Shown piece after piece: positions 10,101 to 22,905 of a stretch of 64,000 nucleotides of DNA. The stretch lies in contig OZ038530.1 of NCBI GenBank assembly GCA_964036665.1, positions 3,224,001-3,288,000 of the forward strand, written 5' to 3'. Below the pieces are notes generated by a model. The model had not been told where the DNA came from. It did no database searches and worked only from the letters and a program-made list of their open reading frames with translations. The position numbers were made by a program, and so were the translations under genes. The stretch comes from Gordius sp. MW1. Taxonomy: Eukaryota > Nematomorpha > Gordioida > Gordea > Gordiidae. The number at the start of each line of letters is the position of its first letter. Position 1 is the stretch's first letter.

Positions 10101-12008
10101 AACAAACTAATCGCAACAATAAAACGTTGTCTTCTGTCAAAATGATAGTTCTCGCAGCTTAAAACCTCTTTTCAGAAGTCAATCGAGGATAATAGGATTC
10201 TCAAATTGGCTTACTTTTATATATTTTTTCATGCTCTTTCACATAAAATCGAAAAAAATAAATATTTTTACCTCAAAATTTTTCACATATTTTTCTTTGA
10301 ACCGTATTCATCCGATGAAAGTTGTCGTTTTCAGACGTGGTTTCCATGATAAAAAGTAAAAATTTATCAGAATCGGAAAACTATTACTTTGAAATCATGA
10401 TCGCATAGTGCATTTTGAAAAATTAAGCACTCACGTTGCGATACAACAAACTAATCGCAACAATAAAACGTTGTCTTTTGTCAAAATGATAGTTCTCGCA
10501 GCTTAAAACCTCTTTTCAGAAGTCAATCGAGGATAATAGGATTCTCAAATTGGCTTACTTTTATATATTTTTTCATGCTCTTTCACATAGAATCGAAAAA
10601 AATAAATATTTTTACCTCAAAATTTTTCACATATTTTTCTTTGAACCGTAGTCATCCGATGACAGTTGTCGTTTTCAGACGTGGTTTCTATGATAGCAAA
10701 TAAAAACTTATCAGAATCAGAAAACTTTTACTTTGAAATCATGATCGCATAGAGCAGTTTTCAAAAATTAAGCATTCACGCTGCGATACAACAAACTAAT
10801 GGCAACAATAAAACGTTGTCTTTTGTCAAAATGATAGTTCTCGCAGCTTAAAACCTCTTTTCGGAAGTCAATCGAGGATAATAGGATTCTCAAATTGGCT
10901 TACTTTTATATATTTTTTCATGCTCTTTCACATAGAATAGAAAAAAATAAATATTTTTACCTCAAAAATTTTCACATATTTTTCTTTGAACCGTAGTCAT
11001 CCGATGAAAGTTGTCGTTTTCAGACGTGGTTTCTATGATCCCAAATAAAAATTTATCAGAATCAGAAAACTATTACTTTGAAATCATGATCGCATAGTGC
11101 ATTTTTGAAAAATTAAGCACTCACGTTGCGATACAACAAACTAATCGCAACAATAAAACGTTGTCTTCTGTCAAAATGATAGTTCTCGCAGCTTAAAACC
11201 TCTTTTCAGAAGTCAATCGAGGATAATAGGATTCTCAAATTGGCTTACTTTTATATATTTTTTCATGCTCTTTCACATAAAATCGAAAAAAATAAATATT
11301 TTTACCTTAAAATTTTTCACATATTTTTCTTTGAACCGTATTCATCCGATGAAAGTTGTCGTTTTCAGACGTGGTTTCCATGATAAAAAGTAAAAATTTA
11401 TCAGAATCGGAAAACTATTACTTTGAAATCATGATCGCATAGTGCATTTTGAAAAATTAAGCACTCACGTTGCGATACAACAAACTAATCGCAACAATAA
11501 AACGTTGTCTTTTGTCAAAATGATAGTTCTCGCAGCTTAAAACCTCTTTTCAGAAGTCAATCGAGGATAATAGGATTCTCAAATTGGCTTACTTTTATAT
11601 ATTTTTTCATGCTCTTTCACATAGAATCGAAAAAAATAAATATTTTTACCTCAAAATTTTTCACATATTTTTCTTTGAACCGTAGTCATCCGATGACAGT
11701 TGTCGTTTTCAGACGTGGTTTCTATGATAGCAAATAAAAACTTATCAGAATCAGAAAACTTTTACTTTGAAATCATGATCGCATAGAGCAGTTTTCAAAA
11801 ATTAAGCATTCACGCTGCGATACAACAAACTAATGGCAACAATAAAACGTTGTCTTTTGTCAAAATGATAGTTCTCGCAGCTTAAAACCTCTTTTCGGAA
11901 GTCAATCGAGGATAATAGGATTCTCAAATTGGCTTACTTTTATATATTTTTTCATGCTCTTTCACATAGAATAGAAAAAAATAAATATTTTTACCTCAAA
12001 ATTTTTCA
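7195..12008. repeat. 14-monomer higher-order repeat, copy 2 (4814 bp)
   Basis: This has the same P Q P R P Q P S P R S P R S order as the preceding unit. Differences I found are few: CTTCTGTC near 7385 where copy 1 has CTTTTGTC near 2571, and AAACGTTGTC near 10813 where copy 1 has AAACTTTGTC near 5999. The following P monomer (12009) still resembles the start of a third copy, including the CTTCTGTC change. The next monomer is R instead of Q, so the regular 14-mer ends within about 12200-12370. The small number of differences implies a recent duplication or ongoing homogenisation. Confidence 0.93.
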
Positions 12009-15000
12009 CATATTTTTCTTTGAACCGTAGTCATCCGATGAAAGTTGTCGTTTTCAGACGTGGTTTCTATGATCCCAAATAAAAATTTATCAGAATCAGA
12101 AAACTATTACTTTGAAATCATGATCGCATAGTGCATTTTTGAAAAATTAAGCACTCACGTTGCGATACAACAAACTAATCGCAACAATAAAACGTTGTCT
12201 TCTGTCAAAATGATAGTTCTCGCAGCTTAAAACCTCTTTTCAGAAGTCAATCGAGGATAATAGGATTCTCAAATTGGCTTACTTTTATATATTTTTTCAT
12301 GCTCTTTCACATAAAATCGAAAAAAATAAATATTTTTACCTCAAAATTTTTCACATATTTTTCTTTGAACCGTATTCATCCGATGAAAGTTGTCGTTTTC
12401 AGACGTGGTTTCCATGATAAAAAGTAAAAATTTATCAGAATCGGAAAACTATTACTTTGAAATCATGATCGCATAGTGCATTTTGAAAAATTAAGCACTC
12501 ACGTTGCGATACAACAAACTAATCGCAACAATAAAACGTTGTCTTTTGTCAAAATGATAGTTCTCGCAGCTTAAAACCTCTTTTCGGAAGTCAATCGAGG
12601 ATAATAGGATTCTCAAATTGGCTTACTTTTATATATTTTTTCATGCTCTTTCACATAGAATAGAAAAAAATAAATATTTTTACCTCAAAATTTTTCACAT
12701 ATTTTTCTTTGAACCGTAGTCATCCGATGAAAGTTGTCGTTTTCAGACGTGGTTTCTATGATCCCAAATAAAAATTTATCAGAATCAGAAAACTATTACT
12801 TTGAAATCATGATCGCATAGTGCATTTTTGAAAAATTAAGCACTCACGTTGCGATACAACAAACTAATCGCAACAATAAAACGTTGTCTTTTGTCAAAAT
12901 GATAGTTCTCGCAGCTTAAAACCTCTTTTCAGAAGTCAATCGAGGATAATAGGATTCTCAAATTAGCTTACTTTTATATATTTTTTCATGCTCTTTCACA
13001 TAAAATCGAAAAAAATAAATATTTTTACCTCAAAATTTTTCACATATTTTTCTTTGAACCGTAGTCATCCGATGACAGTTGTCGTTTTCAGACGTGGTTT
13101 CTATAATCCCAAATAAAAATTTATCAGAATCAGATAACTTTTACTTTGAAATCATGATCGCATAGAGCAGTTTTTAAAAATTAAGCATTCACTTGCGATA
13201 CAACTAACTAATCGCAACAATAAAACGTTGTCTTAAAATGATAGTTCTCGCAGCTTAAAACCTCTTTTCAGAAGTCAACCGAGGATAATAGGATTCTCAA
13301 ATTGGCTTACTTTTATATATTTTTTCATGCTCTTTCACATAGAATCGAAAAAAAATAAATATTTTTACCTCAAAATTTTTCACATATTTTTCTTTGAACC
13401 GTATTCATCCGATGAAAGTTGTCGTTTTCAGACGTGGTTTCCATGATAAAAAGTAAAAATTTATCAGAATCGGAAAACTATTACTTTGAAATCATGATCG
13501 CATAGTGCATTTTGAAAAATTAAGCACTCACGTTGCGATACAACAAACTAATCTCAACAATAAAACGTTGTCTTTTGTCAAAATGATAGTTCTCGCAGCT
13601 TAAAACCTCGTTTCGGAAGTCAATCGAGGATAATAGGATTCTCAAATTGGCATACTTTTATATATTTTTTCATGCTCTTTCACATAGAATTGAAAAATAT
13701 AAATATTTTTACCTCAAAATTTTTCTCATATTTTTCTTTGAACCGTATTCATCCGATAAAAGTTGTCGTTTTCAGACGTGGTTTCTATGATCCCAAGTAA
13801 AAATTTATCAGAATCTAAAAACTATTACTTTTGAAATCATGATCGCATAGAGCCATTTTCAAAAATTAAGCACTCACGTTGCGATACAACAAACTAATCG
13901 CAACAATAAAACGTTGTCTTTTGTCAAAATGATAGTTCTCCTTCTCGCAGCTTAAAACCTCTTTTCGCAAGTAAATCGATGATAATAGGATTCTCAAATT
14001 GGCTTACTTTTATATATTTTTTCATGCTCTTTCACATAGAATCGAAAAAATAAATATTTTTACCTCAAAATTTTTCACATATTTTTCTTTGAACCGTATT
14101 CATCCGATGAAAGTTGTCGTTTTCAGACGTGGTTTCTATGATCCCAAGTAAAAATTTATCAGAGTCTAAAAACTATTACTTTGAAATCATGATCGCATAG
14201 AGCAGTTTTCAAAAATTAAGCACTCACGTTGCGATACAACAAACTAATCGCAACAATAAAACGTTGTCTTTTGTCAAAATGATAGTTCTCGCAGCTTAAA
14301 ACCTCTTTTCGGAAGTCAATCGAGGATAATAGGATTCTCAAATTGGCTTACTTTTATATATTTTTTCATGCTCTTTCACATAGAATAGAAAAAAATAAAT
14401 ATTTTTACCTCAAAATTTTTCACATATTTTTCTTTGAACCGTAGTCATCCGATAAAAGTTGTCGTTTTCAGACGTGGTTTCTATGATCCCAAATAAAAAT
14501 TTATCAGAATCAGAAAACTATTACTTTGAATCATGATCGCATAGTGCATTTTTGAAAAATTAAGCACTCACGTTGCGATACAACAAACTAATCGCAACAA
14601 TAAAACGTTGTCTTTTGTCAAAATGATAGTTCTCGCAGCTTAAAACCTCTTTTCAGAAGTCAATCGAGGATAATAGGATTCTCAAATTGGCTTACTTTTA
14701 TATATTTTTTCATGCTCTTTCACATAGAATCGAAAAAAATAAATATTTTTACCTCAAAATTTTTCACATATTTTTCTTTGAACCGTAGTCATCCGATGAC
14801 AGTTGTCGTTTTCAGACGTGGTTTCTATGATAGCAAATAAAAACTTATCAGAATCAGAAAACTTTTACTTTGAAATCATGATCGCATAGAGCAGTTTTCA
14901 AAAATTAAGCATTCACGCTGCGATACAACAAACTAATGGCAACAATAAAACGTTGTCTTTAAAATGATAGTTCTCGCAGCTTAAAATCTCTTTTCAGAAG

Positions 15001-15789
15001 TCAACCGAGGATAATAGGATTCTCAAATTGGCTTACTTTTATATATTTTTTCATGCTCTTTCACATAGAATCGAAAAAAATAAATATTTTTACCTCAAAA
15101 TTTTTCACATATTTTTCTTTGAACCGTATTCATCCGATGAAAGTTGTCGTTTTCAGACGTGGTTTCTATGATCCCAAGTAAAAATTTATCAGAATCTAAA
15201 AACTATTACTTTGAAATCATAAACGCATAGAGCAGTTTTCAAAAATTAAGCACTCACGTTGCGATACAACAAACTAATCGCAACAATAAAACGTTGTCTT
15301 TTGTCAAAATGATAGTCGCAGCTTAAAACCTCTTTTCGGAAGTCAATCGAGGATAATAGGATTCTCAAATTAACTTACTTTTATATATTTTTTCATGCTC
15401 TTTCACATAGAATCGAAAAAATAAATATTTTTACCTCAAAAATTTTCACATATTTTTCTTTGAACCGTAGTCATCCGATGACAGTTGTCGTTTTCAGACG
15501 TGGTTTCTATGATCCCAAATAAAAATTTATCAGAATCTTAAAACTACTACTATGAAATCATGATCGCATAGAGCCATTTTCAAAAATTAAGCACTCACGT
15601 TGCGATACAACAAACTAATCGCAACAATAAAATGTTGTCTTTAAAATGATAGTTCTTACAGCTTAAAACCTCTTTTCAGAAGTCAATCGAGGATAATAGG
15701 ACTCTCAAATTGGCTTATTTTTATATATTTTTTCATGCTCTTTCACATAGAATCGAAAAAAATAAATATTTTTACCTCAAAACTTTTTA
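12009..15789. repeat. Mixed stretch of eleven monomers between two HOR blocks
   Basis: Classes run P R P Q R and then forms found further right. The first 6-bp TTCTCCTTCTCGC duplication of the window appears near 13939. The monomers near 14082-14770 resemble those at 1-690. One with ATCATAAACGCATAG lies near 15217. The last monomer with the 5-bp-shorter GTCTTAAAATG block is at about 13231; afterwards only GTCTTTAAAATG is seen. No clear period above the monomer was found, so this looks like a transition zone between two locally homogenised domains. Confidence 0.8.
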
Positions 15790-17871
15790 CATATTTTTCT
15801 TTGAACCGTATTCATCCGATGAAAGTTGTCGTTTTCAGACGTGGTTTCTATGATCCCAAGTAAAAATTTATCAGAATCTAAAAACTACTACTTTGAAATC
15901 ATGATCGCATAGAGCCATTTTCAAAAATTAAGCAATCACGTTGCAATACAACAAACTAATCGCAACAATAAAACGTTGTCTTTTGTCAAAATGATAGTTC
16001 TCCTTCTCGCAGCTTAAAACCTCTTTTCGCAAGTAAATCGATGATAATAGGATTCTCAAATTGGCTTACTTTTATATATTTTTTCATGCTCTTTCACATA
16101 GAATTGAAAAAAATAAATATTTTTACCTCAAAATTTTTCACATATTTTTCTTTGAACCGTATTCATCCGATGAAAGTTGTCGTTTTCAGACGTGGTTTCC
16201 ATGATAAAAAGTAAAAATTTATCAGAATCAGAAAACTATTACTTTGAAATCATGATCGCATAGTGCATTTTTGAAAAATTAAGCACTCACGTTGCGATAC
16301 AACAAACTAATCTCAACAATAAAACGTTGTCTTTTGTCAAAATGATAGTTCTCGCAGCTTAAAACCTCGTTTCGGAAGTCAATCGAGGATAATAGGATTC
16401 TCAAATTGGCATACTTTTATATATTTTTTAGTGCTCTTTCACATAGAATTGAAAAAAATAAATATTTTTACCTCAAAATTTTTCTCATATTTTTCTTTGA
16501 ACCGTATTCATCCGATGAAAGTTGTCGTTTTCAGACGTGGTTTCTATGATCCCAAGTAAAAATTTATCAGAATCTAAAAACTATTACTTTGAAATCATGA
16601 TCGCATAGAGCCATTTTCAAAAATTAAGCACTCACGTTGCGATACAACAAACTAATCGCAACAATAAAACGTTGTCTTTTGTCAAAATGATAGTTCTCCT
16701 TCTCGCAGCTCAAAACCTCTTCGCAAGTAAATCGATGATAATAGGATTCTCAAATTGGCTTACTTTTATATATTTTTTCATGCTCTTTCACATAGAATCG
16801 AAAAAAATAAATATTTTTACCTCAAAATTTTTCACATATTTTTCTTTGAACCGTAGTCATCCGATGACAGTTGTCGTTTTCAGACGTGGTTTCTATGATC
16901 CCAAATAAAAATTTATCAGAATCAGAAAACTTTTACTTTGAAATCATGATCGCATAGAGCAGTTTTCAAAAATTAAGCATTCACGTTGCGATACAACAAA
17001 CTAATCGCAACAATAAAACGTTGTCTTTAAAATGATAGTTCTCGCTGCTTAAAACCTCTTTTCAGAAGTCAACCGAGGATAATAGGATTCTCAAATTAAC
17101 TTACTTTTATATATTTTTTCATGCTCGTTCACATAGAATCGAAAAAAATAAATATTTTTACCTCAAAATTTTTCACATATTTTTCTTTGAACCGTATTCA
17201 TCCGATGAAAGTTGTCGTTTTCAGACGTGGTTTCTATGATCCCAAGTAAAAATTTATCAGAATCTAAAAACTACTACTTTGAAATCATGATCGCATAGAG
17301 CCATTTTCAAAAATTAAGCACTCACGTTGCGATACAACAAACTAATCGCAACAATAAAACGTTGTCTTTTGTCAAAATGATAGTTCTCCTTCTCGCAGCT
17401 TAAAACCTCTTTTCGCAAGTAAATCGATGATAATAGGATTCTCAAATTGGCTTACTTTTATATATTTTTTCATGCTCTTTCACATAGAATCGAAAAAAAT
17501 AAATATTTTTACCTCAAAATTTTTCACATATTTTTCTTTGAACCGTATTCATCCGATGAAAGTTGTCGTTTTCAGACGTGGTTTTCATGATAAAAGGTAA
17601 AAATTTATCAGAATCAGAAAACTATTACTTTGAAATCATGATCGCATAGTGCATTTTTGAAAAATTAAGCACTCACGTTGCGATACAACAAACTAATCTC
17701 AACAATAAAACGTTGTCTTTTGTCAAAATGATAGTTCTCGCAGCTTAAAACCTCGTTTCGGAAGTCAATCGAGGATAATAGGATTCTCAAATTGGCATAC
17801 TTTTATATATTTTTTCATGCTCTTTCACATAGAATCGAAAAAAATAAATATTTTTACCTCAAAACTTTTTA
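15790..17871. repeat. 6-monomer higher-order repeat, copy 1 (2082 bp)
   Basis: Private landmarks recur every 2082 bp: CTCAAAACTTTTTAC (C at 15783, 17865, 19947, 22029), ATTTTTTAGTGCTC (near 16424, 18506, 20588), GCTCAAAACCTCTTCGC (near 16708 and following) and ATGATAAAAGG (near 17586 and following). The mean monomer length is 347 bp because several of the six carry the 6-bp TTCTCCTTCTCGC duplication. The left limit of homology is about 15720, just before this register point. Confidence 0.93.
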
Positions 17872-19953
17872 CATATTTTTCTTTGAACCGTATTCATCCG
17901 ATGAAAGTTGTCGTTTTCAGACGTGGTTTCTATGATCCCAAGTAAAAATTTATCAGAATCTAAAAACTACTACTTTGAAATCATGATCGCATAGAGCCAT
18001 TTTCAAAAATTAAGCAATCACGTTGCAATACAACAAACTAATCGCAACAATAAAACGTTGTCTTTTGTCAAAATGATAGTTCTCCTTCTCGCAGCTTAAA
18101 ACCTCTTTTCGCAAGTAAATCGATGATAATAGGATTCTCAAATTGGCTTACTTTTATATATTTTTTCATGCTCTTTCACATAGAATTGAAAAAAATAAAT
18201 ATTTTTACCTCAAAATTTTTCACATATTTTTCTTTGAACCGTATTCATCCGATGAAAGTTGTCGTTTTCAGACGTGGTTTCCATGATAAAAAGTAAAAAT
18301 TTATCAGAATCAGAAAACTATTACTTTGAAATCATGATCGCATAGTGCATTTTTGAAAAATTAAGCACTCACGTTGCGATACAACAAACTAATCTCAACA
18401 ATAAAACGTTGTCTTTTGTCAAAATGATAGTTCTCGCAGCTTAAAACCTCGTTTCGGAAGTCAATCGAGGATAATAGGATTCTCAAATTGGCATACTTTT
18501 ATATATTTTTTAGTGCTCTTTCACATAGAATTGAAAAAAATAAATATTTTTACCTCAAAATTTTTCTCATATTTTTCTTTGAACCGTATTCATCCGATGA
18601 AAGTTGTCGTTTTCAGACGTGGTTTCTATGATCCCAAGTAAAAATTTATCAGAATCTAAAAACTATTACTTTGAAATCATGATCGCATAGAGCCATTTTC
18701 AAAAATTAAGCACTCACGTTGCGATACAACAAACTAATCGCAACAATAAAACGTTGTCTTTTGTCAAAATGATAGTTCTCCTTCTCGCAGCTCAAAACCT
18801 CTTCGCAAGTAAATCGATGATAATAGGATTCTCAAATTGGCTTACTTTTATATATTTTTTCATGCTCTTTCACATAGAATCGAAAAAAATAAATATTTTT
18901 ACCTCAAAATTTTTCACATATTTTTCTTTGAACCGTAGTCATCCGATGACAGTTGTCGTTTTCAGACGTGGTTTCTATGATCCCAAATAAAAATTTATCA
19001 GAATCAGAAAACTTTTACTTTGAAATCATGATCGCATAGAGCAGTTTTCAAAAATTAAGCATTCACGTTGCGATACAACAAACTAATCGCAACAATAAAA
19101 CGTTGTCTTTAAAATGATAGTTCTCGCTGCTTAAAACCTCTTTTCAGAAGTCAACCGAGGATAATAGGATTCTCAAATTAACTTACTTTTATATATTTTT
19201 TCATGCTCGTTCACATAGAATCGAAAAAAATAAATATTTTTACCTCAAAATTTTTCACATATTTTTCTTTGAACCGTATTCATCCGATGAAAGTTGTCGT
19301 TTTCAGACGTGGTTTCTATGATCCCAAGTAAAAATTTATCAGAATCTAAAAACTACTACTTTGAAATCATGATCGCATAGAGCCATTTTCAAAAATTAAG
19401 CACTCACGTTGCGATACAACAAACTAATCGCAACAATAAAACGTTGTCTTTTGTCAAAATGATAGTTCTCCTTCTCGCAGCTTAAAACCTCTTTTCGCAA
19501 GTAAATCGATGATAATAGGATTCTCAAATTGGCTTACTTTTATATATTTTTTCATGCTCTTTCACATAGAATCGAAAAAAATAAATATTTTTACCTCAAA
19601 ATTTTTCACATATTTTTCTTTGAACCGTATTCATCCGATGAAAGTTGTCGTTTTCAGACGTGGTTTTCATGATAAAAGGTAAAAATTTATCAGAATCAGA
19701 AAACTATTACTTTGAAATCATGATCGCATAGTGCATTTTTGAAAAATTAAGCACTCACGTTGCGATACAACAAACTAATCTCAACAATAAAACGTTGTCT
19801 TTTGTCAAAATGATAGTTCTCGCAGCTTAAAACCTCGTTTCGGAAGTCAATCGAGGATAATAGGATTCTCAAATTGGCATACTTTTATATATTTTTTCAT
19901 GCTCTTTCACATAGAATCGAAAAAAATAAATATTTTTACCTCAAAACTTTTTA
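17872..19953. repeat. 6-monomer higher-order repeat, copy 2 (2082 bp)
   Basis: I found no difference from copy 1 at the landmarks checked, including the shared GGTTTTCATGATAAAAGG near 19662 and the shared AGTGCTC change near 18509. The spacing of every marker to copy 1 is exactly 2082 bp, so there are no net indels between these copies. Confidence 0.93.
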
Positions 19954-22035
19954 CATATTTTTCTTTGAACCGTATTCATCCGATGAAAGTTGTCGTTTTC
20001 AGACGTGGTTTCTATGATCCCAAGTAAAAATTTATCAGAATCTAAAAACTACTACTTTGAAATCATGATCGCATAGAGCCATTTTCAAAAATTAAGCAAT
20101 CACGTTGCAATACAACAAACTAATCGCAACAATAAAACGTTGTCTTTTGTCAAAATGATAGTTCTCCTTCTCGCAGCTTAAAACCTCTTTTCGCAAGTAA
20201 ATCGATGATAATAGGATTCTCAAATTGGCTTACTTTTATATATTTTTTCATGCTCTTTCACATAGAATTGAAAAAAATAAATATTTTTACCTCAAAATTT
20301 TTCACATATTTTTCTTTGAACCGTATTCATCCGATGAAAGTTGTCGTTTTCAGACGTGGTTTCCATGATAAAAAGTAAAAATTTATCAGAATCAGAAAAC
20401 TATTACTTTGAAATCATGATCGCATAGTGCATTTTTGAAAAATTAAGCACTCACGTTGCGATACAACAAACTAATCTCAACAATAAAACGTTGTCTTTTG
20501 TCAAAATGATAGTTCTCGCAGCTTAAAACCTCGTTTCGGAAGTCAATCGAGGATAATAGGATTCTCAAATTGGCATACTTTTATATATTTTTTAGTGCTC
20601 TTTCACATAGAATTGAAAAAAATAAATATTTTTACCTCAAAATTTTTCTCATATTTTTCTTTGAACCGTATTCATCCGATGAAAGTTGTCGTTTTCAGAC
20701 GTGGTTTCTATGATCCCAAGTAAAAATTTATCAGAATCTAAAAACTATTACTTTGAAATCATGATCGCATAGAGCCATTTTCAAAAATTAAGCACTCACG
20801 TTGCGATACAACAAACTAATCGCAACAATAAAACGTTGTCTTTTGTCAAAATGATAGTTCTCCTTCTCGCAGCTCAAAACCTCTTCGCAAGTAAATCGAT
20901 GATAATAGGATTCTCAAATTGGCTTACTTTTATATATTTTTTCATGCTCTTTCACATAGAATCGAAAAAAATAAATATTTTTACCTCAAAATTTTTCACA
21001 TATTTTTCTTTGAACCGTAGTCATCCGATGACAGTTGTCGTTTTCAGACGTGGTTTCTATGATCCCAAATAAAAATTTATCAGAATCAGAAAACTTTTAC
21101 TTTGAAATCATGATCGCATAGAGCAGTTTTCAAAAATTAAGCATTCACGTTGCGATACAACAAACTAATCGCAACAATAAAACGTTGTCTTTAAAATGAT
21201 AGTTCTCGCTGCTTAAAACCTCTTTTCAGAAGTCAACCGAGGATAATAGGATTCTCAAATTAACTTACTTTTATATATTTTTTCATGCTCGTTCACATAG
21301 AATCGAAAAAAATAAATATTTTTACCTCAAAATTTTTCACATATTTTTCTTTGAACCGTATTCATCCGATGAAAGTTGTCGTTTTCAGACGTGGTTTCTA
21401 TGATCCCAAGTAAAAATTTATCAGAATCTAAAAACTACTACTTTGAAATCATGATCGCATAGAGCCATTTTCAAAAATTAAGCACTCACGTTGCGATACA
21501 ACAAACTAATCGCAACAATAAAACGTTGTCTTTTGTCAAAATGATAGTTCTCCTTCTCGCAGCTTAAAACCTCTTTTCGCAAGTAAATCGATGATAATAG
21601 GATTCTCAAATTGGCTTACTTTTATATATTTTTTCATGCTCTTTCACATAGAATCGAAAAAAATAAATATTTTTACCTCAAAATTTTTCACATATTTTTC
21701 TTTGAACCGTATTCATCCGATGAAAGTTGTCGTTTTCAGACGTGGTTTCCATGATAAAAGGTAAAAATTTATCAGAATCAGAAAACTATTACTTTGAAAT
21801 CATGATCGCATAGTGCATTTTTGAAAAATTAAGCACTCACGTTGCGATACAACAAACTAATCTCAACAATAAAACGTTGTCTTTTGTCAAAATGATAGTT
21901 CTCGCAGCTTAAAACCTCGTTTCGGAAGTCAATCGAGGATAATAGGATTCTCAAATTGGCATACTTTTATATATTTTTTCATGCTCTTTCACATAGAATC
22001 GAAAAAAATAAATATTTTTACCTCAAAACTTTTTA
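19954..22035. repeat. 6-monomer higher-order repeat, copy 3 (2082 bp)
   Basis: The period and landmarks are the same as in copies 1 and 2. One visible difference is GGTTTCCATGATAAAAGG near 21744, where copies 1 and 2 have GGTTTTCATG. C is the form in related monomers, so the T is probably a change that spread to two adjacent copies. Confidence 0.92.
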
Positions 22036-22905
22036 CATATTTTTCTTTGAACCGTATTCATCCGATGAAAGTTGTCGTTTTCAGACGTGGTTTCTATGAT
22101 CCCAAGTAAAAATTTATCAGAATCTAAAAACTACTACTTTGAAATCATGATCGCATAGAGCCATTTTCAAAAATTAAGCAATCACGTTGCAATACAACAA
22201 ACTAATCGCAACAATAAAACGTTGTCTTTTGTCAAAATGATAGTTCTCCTTCTCGCAGCTTAAAACCTCTTTTCGCAAGTAAATCGATGATAATAGGATT
22301 CTCAAATTGGCTTACTTTTATATATTTTTTCATGCTCTTTCACATAGAATTGAAAAAAATAAATATTTTTACCTCAAAATTTTTCACATATTTTTCTTTG
22401 AACCGTATTCATCCGATGAAAGTTGTCGTTTTCAGACGTGGTTTCCATGATAAAAAGTAAAAATTTATCAGAATCAGAAAACTATTACTTTGAAATCATG
22501 ATCGCATAGTGCATTTTTGAAAAATTAAGCACTCACGTTGCGATACAACAAACTAATCTCAACAATAAAACGTTGTCTTTTGTCAAAATGATAGTTCTCG
22601 CAGCTTAAAACCTCGTTTCGGAAGTCAATCGAGGATAATAGGATTCTCAAATTGGCATACTTTTATATATTTTTTCATGCTCTTTCACATAGAATTGAAA
22701 AAAATAAATATTTTTACCTCAAAATTTTTCTCATATTTTTCTTTGAACCGTATTCATCCGATGAAAGTTGTCGTTTTCAGACGTGGTTTCTATGATCCCA
22801 AGTAAAAATTTATCAGAATCTAAAAACTATTACTTTGAAATCATGATCGCATAGAGCCATTTTCAAAAATTAAGCACTCACGTTGCGATACAACAAACTA
22901 ATCTC
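22036..22905. repeat. 6-monomer higher-order repeat, partial fourth copy
   Basis: The sequence follows the 2082-bp pattern through the TTTCCATGATAAAAAG monomer and the TTTTTCTCATATT junction near 22725. It has CATGCTC near 22676 where the first three copies have AGTGCTC. It departs near 22905, where TAATCTCAAC replaces TAATCGCAAC and the TTCTCCTTCTCGC insertion is absent. The array therefore holds about 3.4 copies in all. Confidence 0.88.

Noticed and set aside
16672-16908. Open frame of 78 codons, repeated at 18754-18990 and 20836-21072, as a protein gene
   Set aside because: It begins with TTG, lies wholly inside satellite monomers, and the three copies are exactly one HOR period apart. 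Equivalent monomers elsewhere contain stops. No splice or promoter context was seen.
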